A stretch of 64,000 nucleotides of DNA, taken from the NCBI GenBank assembly GCA_963678705.1, contig OY783206.1:21339807-21403806 (forward strand), written 5' to 3'. The stretch's first letter is position 1; each line of letters starts with the position of its first letter. Made by a program: the position numbers and the translations under genes. The stretch is from Panorpa germanica. Lineage: Eukaryota; Arthropoda; Insecta; Mecoptera; Panorpidae. Shown piece after piece: positions 1-12,610 of this stretch. The notes under the pieces are model-generated. The model made no database searches. It was not told the DNA's origin and saw only the letters and a program-made list of their open reading frames with translations.

Positions 1-373
1 TAAGCAGTTATTTCTTATTTAAATACGAGTACCAGAATCTTTACTCTAAATTACTGCTGCCACCTATTGATTGTTAGTTTAAAGAGATTAATTTAGAAAT
101 AAGAGACATTCATTTAGAAATATGAAGTGGTAAGAGTACAGGGAGGAACTTATAGTGTGAAGACGTGGAACGTGAATATGTTTTATTCTATTTTAAAAAG
201 AATTTCATTTAAACATATCGTCTGTTTGTAGCCAACATTACATTATAGCAAAATTAAATCACCAGCGATCTCTCATTATTTGAACTATACCATAACTACA
301 TTATTAAACAAATAAATATTTTTGATGTATTTTCCTAATACCTCAACTATTTCACACGGTTCTTCAGATGTTT
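1..373. other. 3' flank of the orphan membrane-protein gene
   Basis: No coding signal is visible. Read on the minus strand it is the downstream flank of the gene ending at 374, and AATAAA (plus-strand tttatt at 182-187) is a plausible polyadenylation signal about 190 bases past the stop. Confidence 0.4.
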
Positions 374-1447
374 TCATATTATCCGTAGGATCGTTCTTTC
401 TTCGGCATCATAAGGAGGCTTATTTCTACAAACAACAATCAAAATCATTAGAAAGGTGCCTAATGTAATTATAGCAACCATTGTTAGTATACAAGGCGAA
501 CTAATTACAGAATTATGAACATCTTCATCCTCGGATACAAGCTGCAATGCCTGCGGAAGATTTTCTAAGCTGTTATCTTCGTTAAATTCGGAAGAGTCCC
601 CAAATTGTATACCATCTAAATAGTCCACTAAATTATCAAGTTCGGCTATTACTAAATCAACAGAATTTTCCATATTTAGCAACTTCTCTGACAGATTAGT
701 TTCACCATCATATTGGAATAGTTCATATTCTTCAAATTCCTTAGAATCGTCTAAATTTTTCGTTAATTCTTCTAAATTTTTAATTATTGAAGTAAAATTG
801 GTTTCAACTTTTTCAATTTCGATCGAGGTTTCTTCATTTAGTATTGTTTCTACGCTTTCTAAATTTCCTATAATTGAATTCAAATTCTTCTTATATTCTG
901 CTAGTAATATAACCAAATCTTCGCCCATTTCTTCTGATGTTTTGTCAAAATTTGGTATGAATCTTTCATCATCTATATCCAATGAAAGTTTCTTGTTTCT
1001 TGGAATCGTTGAAGTTTCCAATAACTCTGTCGTTGAAGTAATATCTTCAAAGGAATCTTGGGTTTCTAAATTTTGCCTTAACAATGACAATTTCATAATG
1101 GCATTATGTTCTATTTCAAAAGGATTCTGGAATTGATGTTTCTCTTCTATTATATTTCTAACATCGAAAATTTGTGGTACATCTTCTACATTTCTCTTAT
1201 TTCTATAATTTACATATTTTACTTTTTGAATATTTTTCAAAAGAATAGGAAATTTGTCTTTGTATTTGGAAGAATTTAGTATTTTATATGCTATTGCAAA
1301 ACAGTTCTCTTGTGCTTCTTTCACTTGAGTCTTCGTAATACTTATTACATTTTTTAAGGGTACATTTTCTATATTCTTTGGCAAAATTTTGAAAAATTCG
1401 CCGTACTTTAGTAGTAGCAACACGAAATATATTTGGGTGTACTTCAT
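374..1447 (-). CDS. Orphan type I single-pass membrane protein, 357 aa
   Basis: I do not recognise a family. The protein has a short hydrophobic N-terminus (about residues 3-15, likely signal peptide), then a long, very acidic region of about 300 residues with helix- and coiled-coil-prone repeats rich in E, N, L and I. Several N-glycosylation sequons (NSS, NFT, NLS) lie in this region. One transmembrane helix follows at about residues 319-339, then an 18-residue tail ending in a basic and hydrophobic stretch. This order predicts an extracellular or luminal acidic domain anchored by one helix. The start at 1447 is supported because the same Met and following residues are kept in the decayed duplicate at 2800-3350. 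A GTTTCAG just upstream in both copies could be the acceptor of a 5'UTR intron. The frame is intact over 357 codons in very AT-rich DNA, which argues for a real gene. Confidence 0.72.
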   Translation of the reverse strand: MKYTQIYFVLLLLKYGEFFKILPKNIENVPLKNVISITKTQVKEAQENCFAIAYKILNSSKYKDKFPILLKNIQKVKYVNYRNKRNVEDVPQIFDVRNIIEEKHQFQNPFEIEHNAIMKLSLLRQNLETQDSFEDITSTTELLETSTIPRNKKLSLDIDDERFIPNFDKTSEEMGEDLVILLAEYKKNLNSIIGNLESVETILNEETSIEIEKVETNFTSIIKNLEELTKNLDDSKEFEEYELFQYDGETNLSEKLLNMENSVDLVIAELDNLVDYLDGIQFGDSSEFNEDNSLENLPQALQLVSEDEDVHNSVISSPCILTMVAIITLGTFLMILIVVCRNKPPYDAEERTILRII

Positions 1448-2799
1448 TTTATGTTAATGTAGATAAAAATGTTGATACAATCTGAAACAAAAGCGTAATT
1501 AATTATTTAATAATAAATTATAACTTATAAAAAGAATATTTACTTATTAGTTTATTTTTGATTAAGATATTTAGAAAATCTTTTACTACGGGTTTATTGT
1601 TTCAACATTTATAAATAATAGTAATTAAAATTAAAACTAATTTGTTCAACATCTGTGAACATTGTAATAACCCCACTACAGTTAAACATATTATTCTTTA
1701 ATGCTCGTACACATACTCGTATTTATAAATTATAAATTTAGTATTACAAATGTTTGTTACTGTATATATCGTTTTAAGTGCTAATAACTATCGAAAGATG
1801 ATGCGCTCAAAAAAATATTTAAAAAATAGTGAATCTTAAAGACATAAAATGGGAAAAACTTAATTCTTTTGTAAAATGGTTCTTTTATATAAAAATGGCG
1901 CTTTACAAAATTAAGAGAAAGGTGTAATTGAAATATTACCTTACAATAGCCACTAATTAATATTTAATGAAGGCAATTTTGCTAAAAATCCATTAATAAT
2001 CCTTGGTGAGTCTTCAGGGGGTTTGTATGGACGTATCCTGCTTTTCAATATCCCGTGGGAACGTAGGGTTTGAGTAATAGCTCTCCTGATTATTTTATCC
2101 TGTTTTCTTTATTGAATTTTTTTAATTATATTCACTAACACAGACTGTTCCGTTGTCTGAGTTTAAAATATTAAATTTATGATTTTCTGATGAAATTTGA
2201 TCAAGATATGTGTGTTGCTAAACTGTGTCATTGAGCGAAATCACGCGAAACTGTTAGAAATTTAACTTAGTGTATATTGTTAACGAATGGTCACCCTGTG
2301 TACATTCATCTGAGTACAACCCTGCTATTATTGAACTAAACATTATTACACTGGTCTTTTAGACAACAGGTGGCAATTACAAAAGGTTAAACAATAGACA
2401 TACCTAGACAGGTAAAGAGTACTTTAAATTTAGTCTAGGACTCAGTCAGTAAAGACCTCTAAAGTACAATAACTACTTCTCTCTTTTAATCAATTCACCT
2501 CTCTGAAGACTAACGTACTTAATTTCTTCACGGCACTGACAAATTATAAAAAAAAACACGGTTAGAGTATAAACGAGTGGTTTATTTTCAAACGAATTAA
2601 AATAAGTTTAGAGATAAAAGAATAATTGTATTTTCAGTGTTGTAAATTTCAACTAATAAATATTGTAAAGCAATAATAATAAAGCTACGTTAATTATCTA
2701 ATATTGGGGTCATTAAATTACATCGCAGTAAATATTTTAACGTTTATTTATTAATAATCAATTCCAATCGATATGTATATGGCCAATTATCTTACCATC
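1448..2799. other. Spacer between the orphan gene and its decayed duplicate
   Basis: AT-rich non-coding DNA. About 130 bases upstream of the start codon (to roughly 1580) are also present beside the duplicate, so the duplicated unit includes the 5' flank. I see nothing else that can be named. Confidence 0.4.
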
Positions 2800-3440
2800 T
2801 AAATTCCTCTTATATTCTTGTAGTAATATAATCAAATCTTCGCCGATTTCTTCTGATGTTTTGTCAAAATTTGGTATGAATCTTTCATCATCTATATCCA
2901 ATGAAAGTTTCTTGGAATCGTCGAAGTTAATAACTCCTCAATAACTCCGTTGTTGAAGTAATATCTTCATAGGAATCTTCGGTTACTAAATTTTGCCTTA
3001 GCAATGGCACATTTTTCATAATGTCATTATGTTACATTTCAAAAGAATTCTTAAATTCATGTTTCCCTTCTATTATATTTCTAACATCGTACATCTTCTA
3101 CATTTATCTTATTTCTATCGTTTACATATTTTACTTGTTGAATATTTTTCAAAAAATTGGAAATTTATATTTAGAAGAATTTAGTATTTTGTGCGCCATT
3201 GCAATACGATTGATTCTCTTGTGTTTCTTTACCTTGAGTAATACTTATTACATTTTCTAATGGTACATTATCAATGTTTTTTGTCAAAATTTTGAAAAAT
3301 TCGCCGTAATTTAGTAGTAGCAACACGAAATATATTTGGGTGTACTTCATTTTATGTTAATGTAGACAAAAAGCTTGATGTAATCTGAAACTAAATCGTA
3401 ATTAATTATTTAATTATTCTTGATTAAGATATTTTGAAAA
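2800..3440 (-). pseudogene. Truncated, frameshifted duplicate of the 374-1447 gene
   Basis: Reading leftward from the ATG near 3350, the sequence follows the first half of the neighbouring gene closely: the signal peptide region, then the lysine-rich segment, then the part around residue 190. It carries small deletions and in-frame stops. An early frameshift comes soon after about residue 45, and several short deletions lie in the segment at 2910-3010. Homology ends near 2800, so the acidic second half and the transmembrane helix are absent. The upstream flank (3350-3440) matches 1450-1580. This is a same-strand tandem duplicate about 1.9 kb away that has lost coding ability. Confidence 0.8.
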
Positions 3441-3700
3441 AAATACTTAAATAAAAGTAGCAGAAACTAAAAAATGCTTTTAAATACTTGTGCAATAGTT
3501 TCAGGTAGTCCTGTCTTCCGTTAGCGTATTTAGTTACAACTCGGTCTTTGTATTTCACCGTTCGAGTTTCCATTTCTTGTCTCACTGTAGGCATGGCAAG
3601 ATCGTGGTGCGGTCTTTCGTTTATAATATACCACGGTGCATCTACAATCATGCGAAATGTCTTAGATTGGAATCTTTGTAAGATCTCAATGTTTGGCTGA
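3424..3700 (-). mobile_element. Jockey-like non-LTR retrotransposon, C-terminal tail of ORF2
   Basis: The minus-strand frame contains the conserved tail of jockey-clade reverse transcriptases: a segment like IEILQRFQSK, then MIVDAPWYI, then a block of the form HHDLAMPTVRQEM. The frame is open for about 75 residues but the RT domain itself is missing, so this is a 5'-truncated relic. It abuts the end of the duplicated block of the orphan gene, so it may mark or have caused that breakpoint. Confidence 0.8.
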
Positions 3701-4199
3701 TCTACTCCATAATTATTTCGTTTGTTTTCTATTGATATTTTTAAGATATTTATTCCTTTATACGTTTGACTAGTACAATGATTTTAATTTGCGACAAAAA
3801 GTCAGAATGTTAAATTTTAATAATCGTTTTTAATTAACCAACAAACTATGTTTGATGTTACATCATTATTTATTAGATTTTAGATTAGGTTATTAGGTCA
3901 AGGTTCGGCAATGTTTATAAATAAATAAATATATACAATGAATTGTAGCCAAAACACTCATAGCACATAAAGTGTAATAATTGTAATACTATGATTGTTC
4001 AAGAGTAAATTATTAAGAAATACTTATTACTCGTATGTATCAGTATGAACTGACTGTTTTTGATCAGTTAGCATTTGCTTGTAAATTGAGATAGAAATAT
4101 GAATTTATATTAAATGCCTAGCATAAATAATGGAGTTACTAAATAGGCAATTGATTTTTTAAAATAATGATATTTGAAAGGGTAGCGACATGTTGAATT
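3701..4199. other. Unassigned AT-rich stretch
   Basis: No open frame, repeat or RNA signal that I can support. Confidence 0.3.
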
Positions 4200-4640
4200 T
4201 TGCATTAGATATACAGAGTGTTCCCAATGAGTCGATACATTCTTGATGGCGCCCTATTTTATTTGTATACGATTCCAAGAGTTAGTATTCTATAAATATG
4301 TACAATGTTAAACATGCTTTTAAATGGTATATGATATGTTTAGATACTATAATGGGTTTAAGAGATATGAGCAAAATTGTAGGTGATGTTGAATGTTAGT
4401 AAGGTGCTCTACTTAACAGCGGTGCAGCTCAATATCTATCAGACGTACAAAAAAAGTATGTATACAGAAATTGTAGAAAATTGAGTCCTCTATCAGATTG
4501 GTAATAACTATTTTTACCGTAGGACGCACTGGTACGAAGATATTTCAAAAAAACATTTTTTGAGAATGTAATACAAAATTGTATTCCAAATTGAAGTCAA
4601 TACAATTAGTTAAAGAAATCTCAAATGCCACTCCTACGTA
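4200..4640 (-). repeat. Interspersed repeat, uninterrupted copy (empty mariner site at 4345)
   Basis: The reverse complement of about 4260-4545 matches 59340-59525 followed directly by 60112-60190. In that second copy a mariner sits at the TA corresponding to 4345-4346 here. Similar but more diverged pieces appear in the first introns of the CAP genes (near 15270, 18380 and 23620). The family is unknown. Confidence 0.7.
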
Positions 4641-5564
4641 CGCTACTGGATTTCCATATATGTAAATCACTATTACTAATTTGAACTTTGATAACACTAC
4701 TTGTTAAAGTAATAACCAGATTTTGATTATAACAACAAAATTTGTATCTGTGGAAATTATTTAGTAAATCTACAGGCAATTTAAATGGTAATTCGGTCAA
4801 ACGGAAGGCGTAAATATGGGGGTTATGGTTCTACGAATGCATTCAAACACCCACCCCTGCTGTTCATAGTTATGCTTACAAAGCATGGAGTTTGTAAATG
4901 TAAATTAGGTATAGAAGCAGTGGTAAACAAGAAACGGCTTGTGTCTAGGCTATCTAAACATTTACATTTATAAGAAATGTTTTCTTATTATAAGATCTCC
5001 TTAAAAATGTCTTAATTTCTATAAACATGTACTATATATTGATAAAGATGGGTATCAGAACCTAAAATGTCAATTTATTTGTTCGCAATATTATAGGATA
5101 TGCTATAACAATTAAATGCTTTTTCAGTAGGTTAACAAAACCCGTTCCAGACTAATATCGATGTTGAGATGATGAAAAGAATTATTTTTAAACAGTTGTG
5201 GGCGTGGCAAACATGCTACTATTAACCTTCTATTGATTTTGGTTGCACTTCCGATACTCTTATGTTTAAAATATATAGTTTGAATAAAAAATTCTGAAAA
5301 AATAAAAAGACAACACAACGATATATGGTTGTGTTTTAAAACATGGTTTGAACGGAAGAGGACAACGTTCACAAGGAGAGAGGAAACTCATTGTTACAGT
5401 TTTGACGCGTTTTTCGAGAAATATAGCGATAAAAAGGTTTCTAATCCGATGAAGTACCTGTATTACCGTTGAAGAAAAATAAGGCTTTATTTGTAGTTTT
5501 ATAAAAACCTACAAATCTGTACTTATATGAAATGACGATTATATCTTCGAATCTGTCTAAAAAT
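4641..5564. other. Unassigned spacer with a fragment of the MITE seen at 31980
   Basis: About 5005-5110 resembles the left part of the MITE at 31980-32575 (a tract beginning ACTATATATTGATAAAG). The rest shows no supported gene; the short open frames here have no recognisable motif. Confidence 0.35.
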
Positions 5565-6560
5565 GTAGTATTTTTTATTTTTTATTTATTGGGCTTTGGC
5601 TTATTCAGCCTTCTTGCCATTCTAAAATACATATAAATATTACATTCTATAATATATAAAAATTACTTAAAACTATACATATATAACTATTATATTTACT
5701 ACTATATATAAAGTATTATATTTACATCACCATTTGTTTAATCTAAGTTAAAGTTCTTTGAAGATTCTCTATACATGTTATATGTCAATTTTATTGTCAA
5801 ATATAAACTCAATCACACATTTTGAAGAAGCACTATTTACATCGGAAACCAGACTTAACACGTTCACTGACATCATGGTAGACTTGCATAAATTACTCCA
5901 TAAGGAGTCGACTGCCTGCTTTATAAGTTTACCTCCACAGATGCAATTAGAAGATTGTATTATTTTTATTTTCGCTAGGTTACTTTACAATGACCTGATC
6001 TTAGTCGGCATATTGTAGAAATGAATTTTCTAGATAAATTTTTATTGATCCACATGTAATCTTTAATTTTATTGTTGAAAAGGTAAAATGTTTTGCCTGT
6101 GGTTTGGCTTGCCTCATACATATGTATGAGACAAGCCAAACCGTATATATAATGTATATACATTATTTGCCAGTCCATATAGGCCTTTTCCTTAATGATA
6201 ATTTTCATTTCATTTAAGGATGATTTTAGGTCAATTAATTTACCTTCAGTACATGCTTCCTTCGCTAACTTATCTGCAGTTTCATTGCCTAAAATTACAG
6301 AATGATGTGGTACCCATAAAATTTTTATGTTTACTCCACTCTGTTTCAGTTTGCAATATATTTCTTTTATTTTACAAATTTTACTATTATTATTGTTTTT
6401 AAAGTTGTTATTATTTATAGCTGCTAATACACTATATGCATCTGTTACTATTAATATGTTAGACTCTTTAGTGTTTTTAATAATCTTCATTGTTTTCAAT
6501 TTAGCTATAAGTTCAGCATTGAATGAATTTGATATATTATTTAACTTTAACTAATATTGC
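5565..6560 (-). mobile_element. Non-LTR retrotransposon 3' part with RNase H domain
   Basis: The minus-strand frame 6499-5975 (174 codons) encodes a ribonuclease H domain: a TDAYSVL segment followed by WVPHHSVILGNETADKLAKE, which holds the conserved His and Asp environment of RNase H in I, R1 and LOA-type elements. It continues into a tail like LSRKFISTICRLRSGHC, which in these elements precedes a zinc-knuckle region. The reverse transcriptase is absent. The 3' end lies near 5570 with an A-rich AAATAAA-type tail (read on minus). The frame is enlarged by a palindrome at 6101-6142. This is a 5'-truncated copy and probably dead. Confidence 0.83.
6101..6166. repeat. 42-bp near-perfect palindrome plus adjacent 18-bp palindrome
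   Basis: Bases 6101-6142 form a palindrome with no spacer: GGTTTGGCTTG at one end and CAAGCCAAACC at the other, 21-bp arms with one mismatch. A perfect 18-bp palindrome follows at 6149-6166, centred on GTATATAC. Both lie inside the retrotransposon RNase H reading frame without breaking it. Confidence 0.9.
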
Positions 6561-6639
6561 TTGTTTGTTGTAGAGTTGTATAAGCTCCTTTTTTAAATTT
6601 ACTATTTACGAAACCATCTGTATACCATAAATAAATATA

Positions 6640-7010
6640 TATATAAATGTAGTATTATTATTATTACTTTATTTTAATGCTTTTGCCATTAGGTACTATA
6701 TTCTTCCGTCTTAAATCATTAAATTACATATCATTGTGACTAATTAAATTTCATTTGTGTTCCTTATTATATCTACCTATTCTCACTTCTTCAAAAAAGT
6801 AAATAAAAATAAAACAAGTAAATTTAAACCCCTACTGCTTCTCTCGTCCTGCTACTCTTCTCCTGTTTCTACTCTGCCCTTTCTTCTCTTTCCTCGCTCC
6901 TTCTCTTTATCACTGCCATTCACCTCTTCCCTTCACTGCCTCCCTTTAGAACTGCACAATCTTCTTTTCACTTTTTACTCTTTTCGCACTTGACGTGCTC
7001 CAATATACTA
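6640..7010 (-). mobile_element. Non-LTR retrotransposon 3' end, truncated (family shared with 33457 and 61670)
   Basis: Matches 33457-33700 and part of 61670-62440 in sequence. On the minus strand these copies encode the last part of an ORF2 ending in a lysine- and glutamate-rich tail. Here only the last part and the 3'UTR remain, with an (ATT)n tail near 6648-6665. Confidence 0.65.
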
Positions 7011-8263
7011 AAATTTAGTAAATAACTTTAGCTTTTGATATGGTTTCACCATCATTCTTTCATTGTGCAAACATTTTCCTATAAATTTTAAACACAAACA
7101 TTCCCCTACTTCTATTCCTTACCGGCATTTTCCCGGTTACCAGTAAGTGCTGGTTTACAAAAAGTGCAAGCTGTGTTGTAGGTACAGCAAGCAGGTCCAA
7201 ACGTTAGGTCAAAGAACATGTTAATTCACAAGGTGTTCTAGAATCGAACTATACTTAAATTAATTGCATTTCAATTGCAATTTTTACTTTAGATTACCTT
7301 CGAATAATGATCAAAGAATTAAATATTAATCTGCAAATTTGATTGTTAAATAAAAGCGATAATCGACTGTATTTTTAATTTGTTTCGTTTTAAAATGTTT
7401 CAAGGTCCCTACAGCTTGGGTTTATGTTATAACCTCCAAAATGTGACAACCTGTCAAATAAAAGCAGTTAAGGTAGCTTGTAAGCTAAGAATATCGTTAA
7501 CTAATAAATCGCGAAGTTTCAGATTGTTTGACTGTTTAGAATTCGAAATAATTATTAACATAATTAACAATTTTTAGACAATTTTTTCTATTATACGCAA
7601 AAAATCTCTCGACAGAATCTTGAAAAATGTTTTTTAAACAAATTTTAAAAAATAGCATTTCACCGTTTTGTATTCAAGATATAATAATTTAAAATATCAT
7701 TTTTTTCAATTCTAACATGTTCTTTTCAAGGCCGTGTAATATCTTAATCTAGCACTGGTCACGTGGTTCGCAATCTACGGAAACATTCCCGAGTCATATT
7801 TGATTTCCCTTGGGCGAGCACGAATTTAGAGCCAGCTGTAAGCTTGACTGGCTGAAATATTCGATTTGGAATGCATCACGTTTTTAGATGTTTAATATAC
7901 ATATATATGTGGGATTTTTAACTCTATATCGAAATTTAGCAAGCCACCAATATTTTGAGAAGCATTTGTATATTTTAAAGGACATTCTTGACAGTATCTT
8001 CCTGACTACATATATCAAAAGGACATGTGGTCCTTCCTACCTTCAGAATGATTAAGACGATCTATTTGGAGTGGGTTTATCAAAAGTATGGCTATAGCGA
8101 TAAGCTCTCGGCAGTAGGTCAGGCGTAATAGTGCGATAACAGCACTCCTTGCGGCTAAAATGGATAACTACTTTCAGCTTGATCAATTTAGGAGGCTATT
8201 TTATTAGATTCTTTTTTTGATACATTGTAACTGATTACATTCTCTACTCATAAAGTATAATTT
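7011..8263. other. Spacer with small fragments of the M1 repeat
   Basis: No supported gene. A piece near 7400-7470 shares the tract ACCTCCAAAATGTGACAA with the M1 repeat family (8264, 11200, 28950, 41709). Confidence 0.35.
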
Positions 8264-9262
8264 CCACTTACTGTTTTTATTTAATTTGTATAGCATATGG
8301 AAATATGCGTAGTCATTCTCTGCACCATTTTTAATTTAGAATTTAATTTACATTTTCTTTGCTTTTTTAGAACCTTACAAGGAGCAATGTTACTAATTTA
8401 AAAAACTATATTATATTATAACCTCCAAAATGTGACAATCTGTCAAAATGCAGTAGGATTTATTTTTAAACGAAGTTCAATGTCAGTTTGTCAAAAATAA
8501 AGAAGTAAAAACATTTTCTACTAGTAGTTGTTATTAAAAAAGAAGAATTTTAATTATTCCACATTCAATTTTGTACAACTGTCGAAAATTTATATTACTA
8601 ACGACTCATGCGCGCCAACTAAATTAACTAAACTCAAATTAAAACACGAATGTGACAAAGAATGTTTATTCTGAAAATCTAAAATCTAGATTAAAACATT
8701 AAATAAAAACGTAACTTAAATATCCAAACAGTGAGAGGAGGCTTAATCGGCTCCTATTTAAATCATTCAACAACAGAATCAAAAATTAACTTGCAAATTA
8801 TTTATACAATTAAATAATTTTATGTGAACATTTAATATAAATAATAGTTATTATTTTAGTACACAAATTGTCAAAAATAAATATTTAAAAACCGTATCCT
8901 GTGAAAAATGCATGTCTCTGGTACAAAAATGCAGGAACAAGAAAGTTAGGGTAACATTTAAAAAATTCGTTAATGCACATGCATACTATTTGATTTTAAA
9001 CTGCGCTGCTCATCTTTTTCAGTAGGGTGTTGTTGCATTAGCACACTTTATGATGGAGCATATTTTACTTTACTATTCACCAAACAACTTTGTATTGAAA
9101 ATAAAAATGTGCATATTACCTATATGTATCATATTCTAATCTTAACAATTCGTTCACGTTCTGTACGAACTTCTGTGCTATCCCAACATGTTTGGATAAG
9201 TACAACTTTTAAAATAATCGGTCAAGCGTCTTTTGCGTCAAAGAAAAGCGGAAAATATTGAT
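8264..9262 (-). repeat. M1 DNA-transposon-like repeat, near full length
   Basis: Runs in the opposite direction to the copy at 41709-42726 and matches it along most of its length, including the blocks around 8390 (TATAACCTCCAAAATGTGAC) and 9055-9260. No transposase frame is visible, so it is a non-autonomous element. Confidence 0.75.
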
Positions 9263-9689
9263 ATTTTTACCACCGTTTGCAGTATTTTCAGTCCCAATTA
9301 ATTATTTTCTAAAGCCCCCAGACCTAGCGAGGAGTCTCCTTCACGTTAATGCGGCACTGGACATGATGAAACTAACCATTACCCCTTCCTCTTGTCAACC
9401 CCTATGCTTCCACACGTAATTCAAGCGTCTGGCCTTCAGGATGTACCACTGTGTTCCATCAACTGAAGTAACACCCCTCCCCCTCCCCCTACCTGTTCAT
9501 CACTCCCCTTTACTACCCACTGGATAGTTTTATGAGTTAAAGAACCCGCATGTGTCAAGGAAAACTCATTGGGAAATTTATATATAGTCATTTTACCCCT
9601 AATACATTAGACTACTTGGAAAATTTATGTGATTCATAGATTCAAGAAGTAATTTCATGATTTTTAGAAAAAAATGAGTTTGCGAACCA
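9263..9689. other. Short GC-richer stretch, no gene seen
   Basis: About 9300-9540 is more C-rich than its surroundings, with runs such as CCCCTCCCCCTCCCCC. No open frame of note. Confidence 0.3.
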
Positions 9690-10310
9690 TGCCTTAAATT
9701 CTATAAAAGTGTACTATATATTGATAAAGTGGGTTACTAGAACCTCAAATGTTCAATTATTTTTTAATAACTCCTTATATATTAAGAGATATTAACAATT
9801 AAAAAAGGCATTTCGGCTCTTTAGTTATTAAAGGGATTCAACGTTGTACACATTCCAAGTGCATGTGACATCACAACCGCTGACAACCTTACAGCTCATA
9901 AATCTCTGATAAATGTATTTATATATCAAAATATCAAATATTATTTACAGCTATATCAAGGAACAATAAAATTCCAATATTATGTTTGCCTTAGCAGGGT
10001 TAAATGAAATAAAAACTTATTATTTTTTGACTTGAATTGATTATTTGACTACCAACAGCTTCAAAATATTACCACAGCACTGACCTACTCAACAAATAAC
10101 TGACGTTAAAATGCATTTCACGTCATACAAATATGATCCACCATTTCTAGCGCTAAAACTACAATTCAATCTTCTAATTGCTATATCTCCGTCAATATTT
10201 AGATATTTAATAAAATAGACACGCCAATACACACATTTATTAACATCAATTTCAATCAACAATTGAAAAATCGACCACTAAAAAATGAGGACACAAGCCA
10301 TTGTACAGAA
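9690..10310 (+). repeat. MITE, second copy of the 31980-32575 family
   Basis: Matches the 31980-32575 element throughout. Its right end reads GAGGACACAAGCC, complementary to the left end of the other copy. The left terminal repeat is degraded here. Confidence 0.8.
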
Positions 10311-11199
10311 CTTCGAAATACAAAATGTTTTGGTCCTTCTAAAGCCTCACAAATGTTGACTTTGATTTACTGTTAAGTTCACAAATAATGTCACTTCAAA
10401 ACATTAAATCATTGACATTCCAATAACTTGACTTAACTTTATAGTCTCTAAAATAAATTACTTAAGTAGCACAGATACGTTGTGGTGACGGCGTGTCGTC
10501 CGAACGATTTATCTGACATCTATAAGAGCAGAAACTAACTAAACTAAACTAAACTTCTATATCGTTCTATATGCATAGTTACATAAAAGGTAGATAGATG
10601 TTGAGGGGGTTGAAACGACCGGAAGTAATTCTACAACCCCTTCTATTACCCACTCTCTCAAACCACCCGTAAAACAGATAGTCGATTTCGTTGAAGAATT
10701 AGTGTTTAAGTGGTTGCAGCGCTACTTTTAGTAGGCGGAGAACAGTAATTAATTCTTGTAGTATAAAATTTGATGTACAATTTTTTCAATGTAAATCTGA
10801 AACCTTGGAGACATGTTCGAACATTTTAAGAACCATTATTTAATATACAAAAACTTCCTTTTTCCTCTTGTAGATACCCTCTTATAACTCTACTTGCTTC
10901 AAGTTCTAACCATCTCCCTCTACTCCACTTCCACTCACTCTTCCTTTGCCTCTCTTTCTTCCTTAAACCTGTATGTAACTGACATTCACTATGGGTGTAA
11001 TATATTCATCTCTAGAGATTTGGGGGCTGCAGCCGGGTAAGCTGAAATGTGTGGAGGAAAATTGGGACAGGGTAAGTGTGAGGTAAGACAGGACCGCACT
11101 TAAATCGAACATTTTTCTATATCCCAGGTGTATGATTGATAAATTATGAAGCATGTCTTAATTCTAAAAAAACTGTACTGCGTATTAACAGCTGCGTTG
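10311..11199. other. Unassigned spacer
   Basis: No supported gene or RNA. About 10870-10970 is a pyrimidine-rich tract. Confidence 0.3.
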
Positions 11200-11815
11200 T
11201 GCATCCCATCAAGTTTTATATTACGATGGCTGCGGAAAAGGAAAAATCTTAATCCTCATTCATTTAATTAATATTTTAATCTAGAATTCAGGTTTTCAGA
11301 ATAGACATCCTTTGTCACATTCGTGTTTTAATTTAAGTATAGTTAATTTAATTGGTGCGCATGCGTCGTTAGTAATATAAATTTTGCTAGTTCGACAGTT
11401 GAACAAAATTGAATGTGGAATAATTAAAATTGCTGTTATTAATAACAATTTGTAATAAAAATTGTTTTTACTTCTTTACTTTTAACAAACTGACATTGAA
11501 CTTCTTTTTAAAAATAAATCCTGCCGCATATTGACAGATTGTCACATTTTGCATGTAATATAGATTCTAAAAAGCAAAGAAAACGTAAATTAAATACTAA
11601 ATTAAAAACAAAATTAAAGCAGTGAGTGGGAATGATACTTTACGCAGAGCTAAAACAACTGACAAAACTGAAGTTCAAATTTGTTATAGCAATAACTCCG
11701 TTAACTTTTGAATATTTAAAAAATAAAAACGCCAATATACATATATTAACCTATATTTCAACCAAAAATTAAAAATACGACCCCTAAAAATGAGTTCACT
11801 AGCCACATTTAAACT
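11200..11815. repeat. Partial M1 repeat followed by another MITE end
   Basis: About 11265-11634 matches 42295-42726 in the same direction and ends in the M1 terminal repeat AAGCAGTGAGTGGGAATG. From 11690 to 11815 it resembles the reverse of 28110-28270, ending in a tract like CCCCTAAAAATGAG. Confidence 0.65.
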
Positions 11816-12348
11816 TGGTTTGATTCCATGTTAGAGTTGGTTTGCATCTTTGATTAACACCAAATGAAAACCTAAGTTATATTTATTCTAGTTCAAACCT
11901 GTACTCTATACGCAGCGTAAAAGGATAGAACCCTTGATAATGTCAAGGATGTGTACTCCTGTTTATTCAGTACATTAACTACATGTACATTATTTGCTTG
12001 TACGGTTTTCGCTTTTAATAAGAGTGACGTCATTTATTTGATGACGTAAGGATTAAATTCGTTTACTTAACATCTGAATAAGCATGATTTATCAAATGAA
12101 TTATACAAATGTACGTACATACATATCTTCGTTAAGTACTGGTACTAATTATGTGTTATTAAAGTTGCCTACCCAAATTTAAACAGGCGCACGGCACCCA
12201 ATATATATTATTGCAGTATATTAGAGAATAACAAACAAAATCTAAAATCATCAACAATGGTTACAGACACTTTGTAAACTTCTCTTCCATCTCAATAATA
12301 CTTTGTACTTTGAATTCTTTTATCTTAGCTGATAATGTTTTTGCTGAG
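11816..12348. other. Unassigned spacer
   Basis: No supported gene. ATGACGT motifs occur but have no supported role. Confidence 0.3.
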
Positions 12349-12610
12349 TTTTAGGCATGTCGCACATTGCAAGCATATGTAGGCGTATGTTGATCAGACG
12401 TATACGCTTTTTACATCCGAATCCTGTAAATGTAATGAACCTTCGCACACTGCAAGCGACAAATCCGTCCGAATACGGGCGTTACGTAGATCTCATACTG
12501 GAAGCGTATAACAGCGAATTTTAAATGGACCAAACGAATACACTGGAGAAGATATGAAAGAAAATGCAATAGTCTGTTTTATAACAGTGGTGTATCGATA
12601 AAAATTCAAG
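12349..12610 (+). repeat. Left half of the GGCCTGTC-type MITE
   Basis: Shares long tracts with 20849-21100 and 52650-52900, such as CGCACACTGCAAGCGACAAA. The right half is missing or diverged. Confidence 0.75.
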
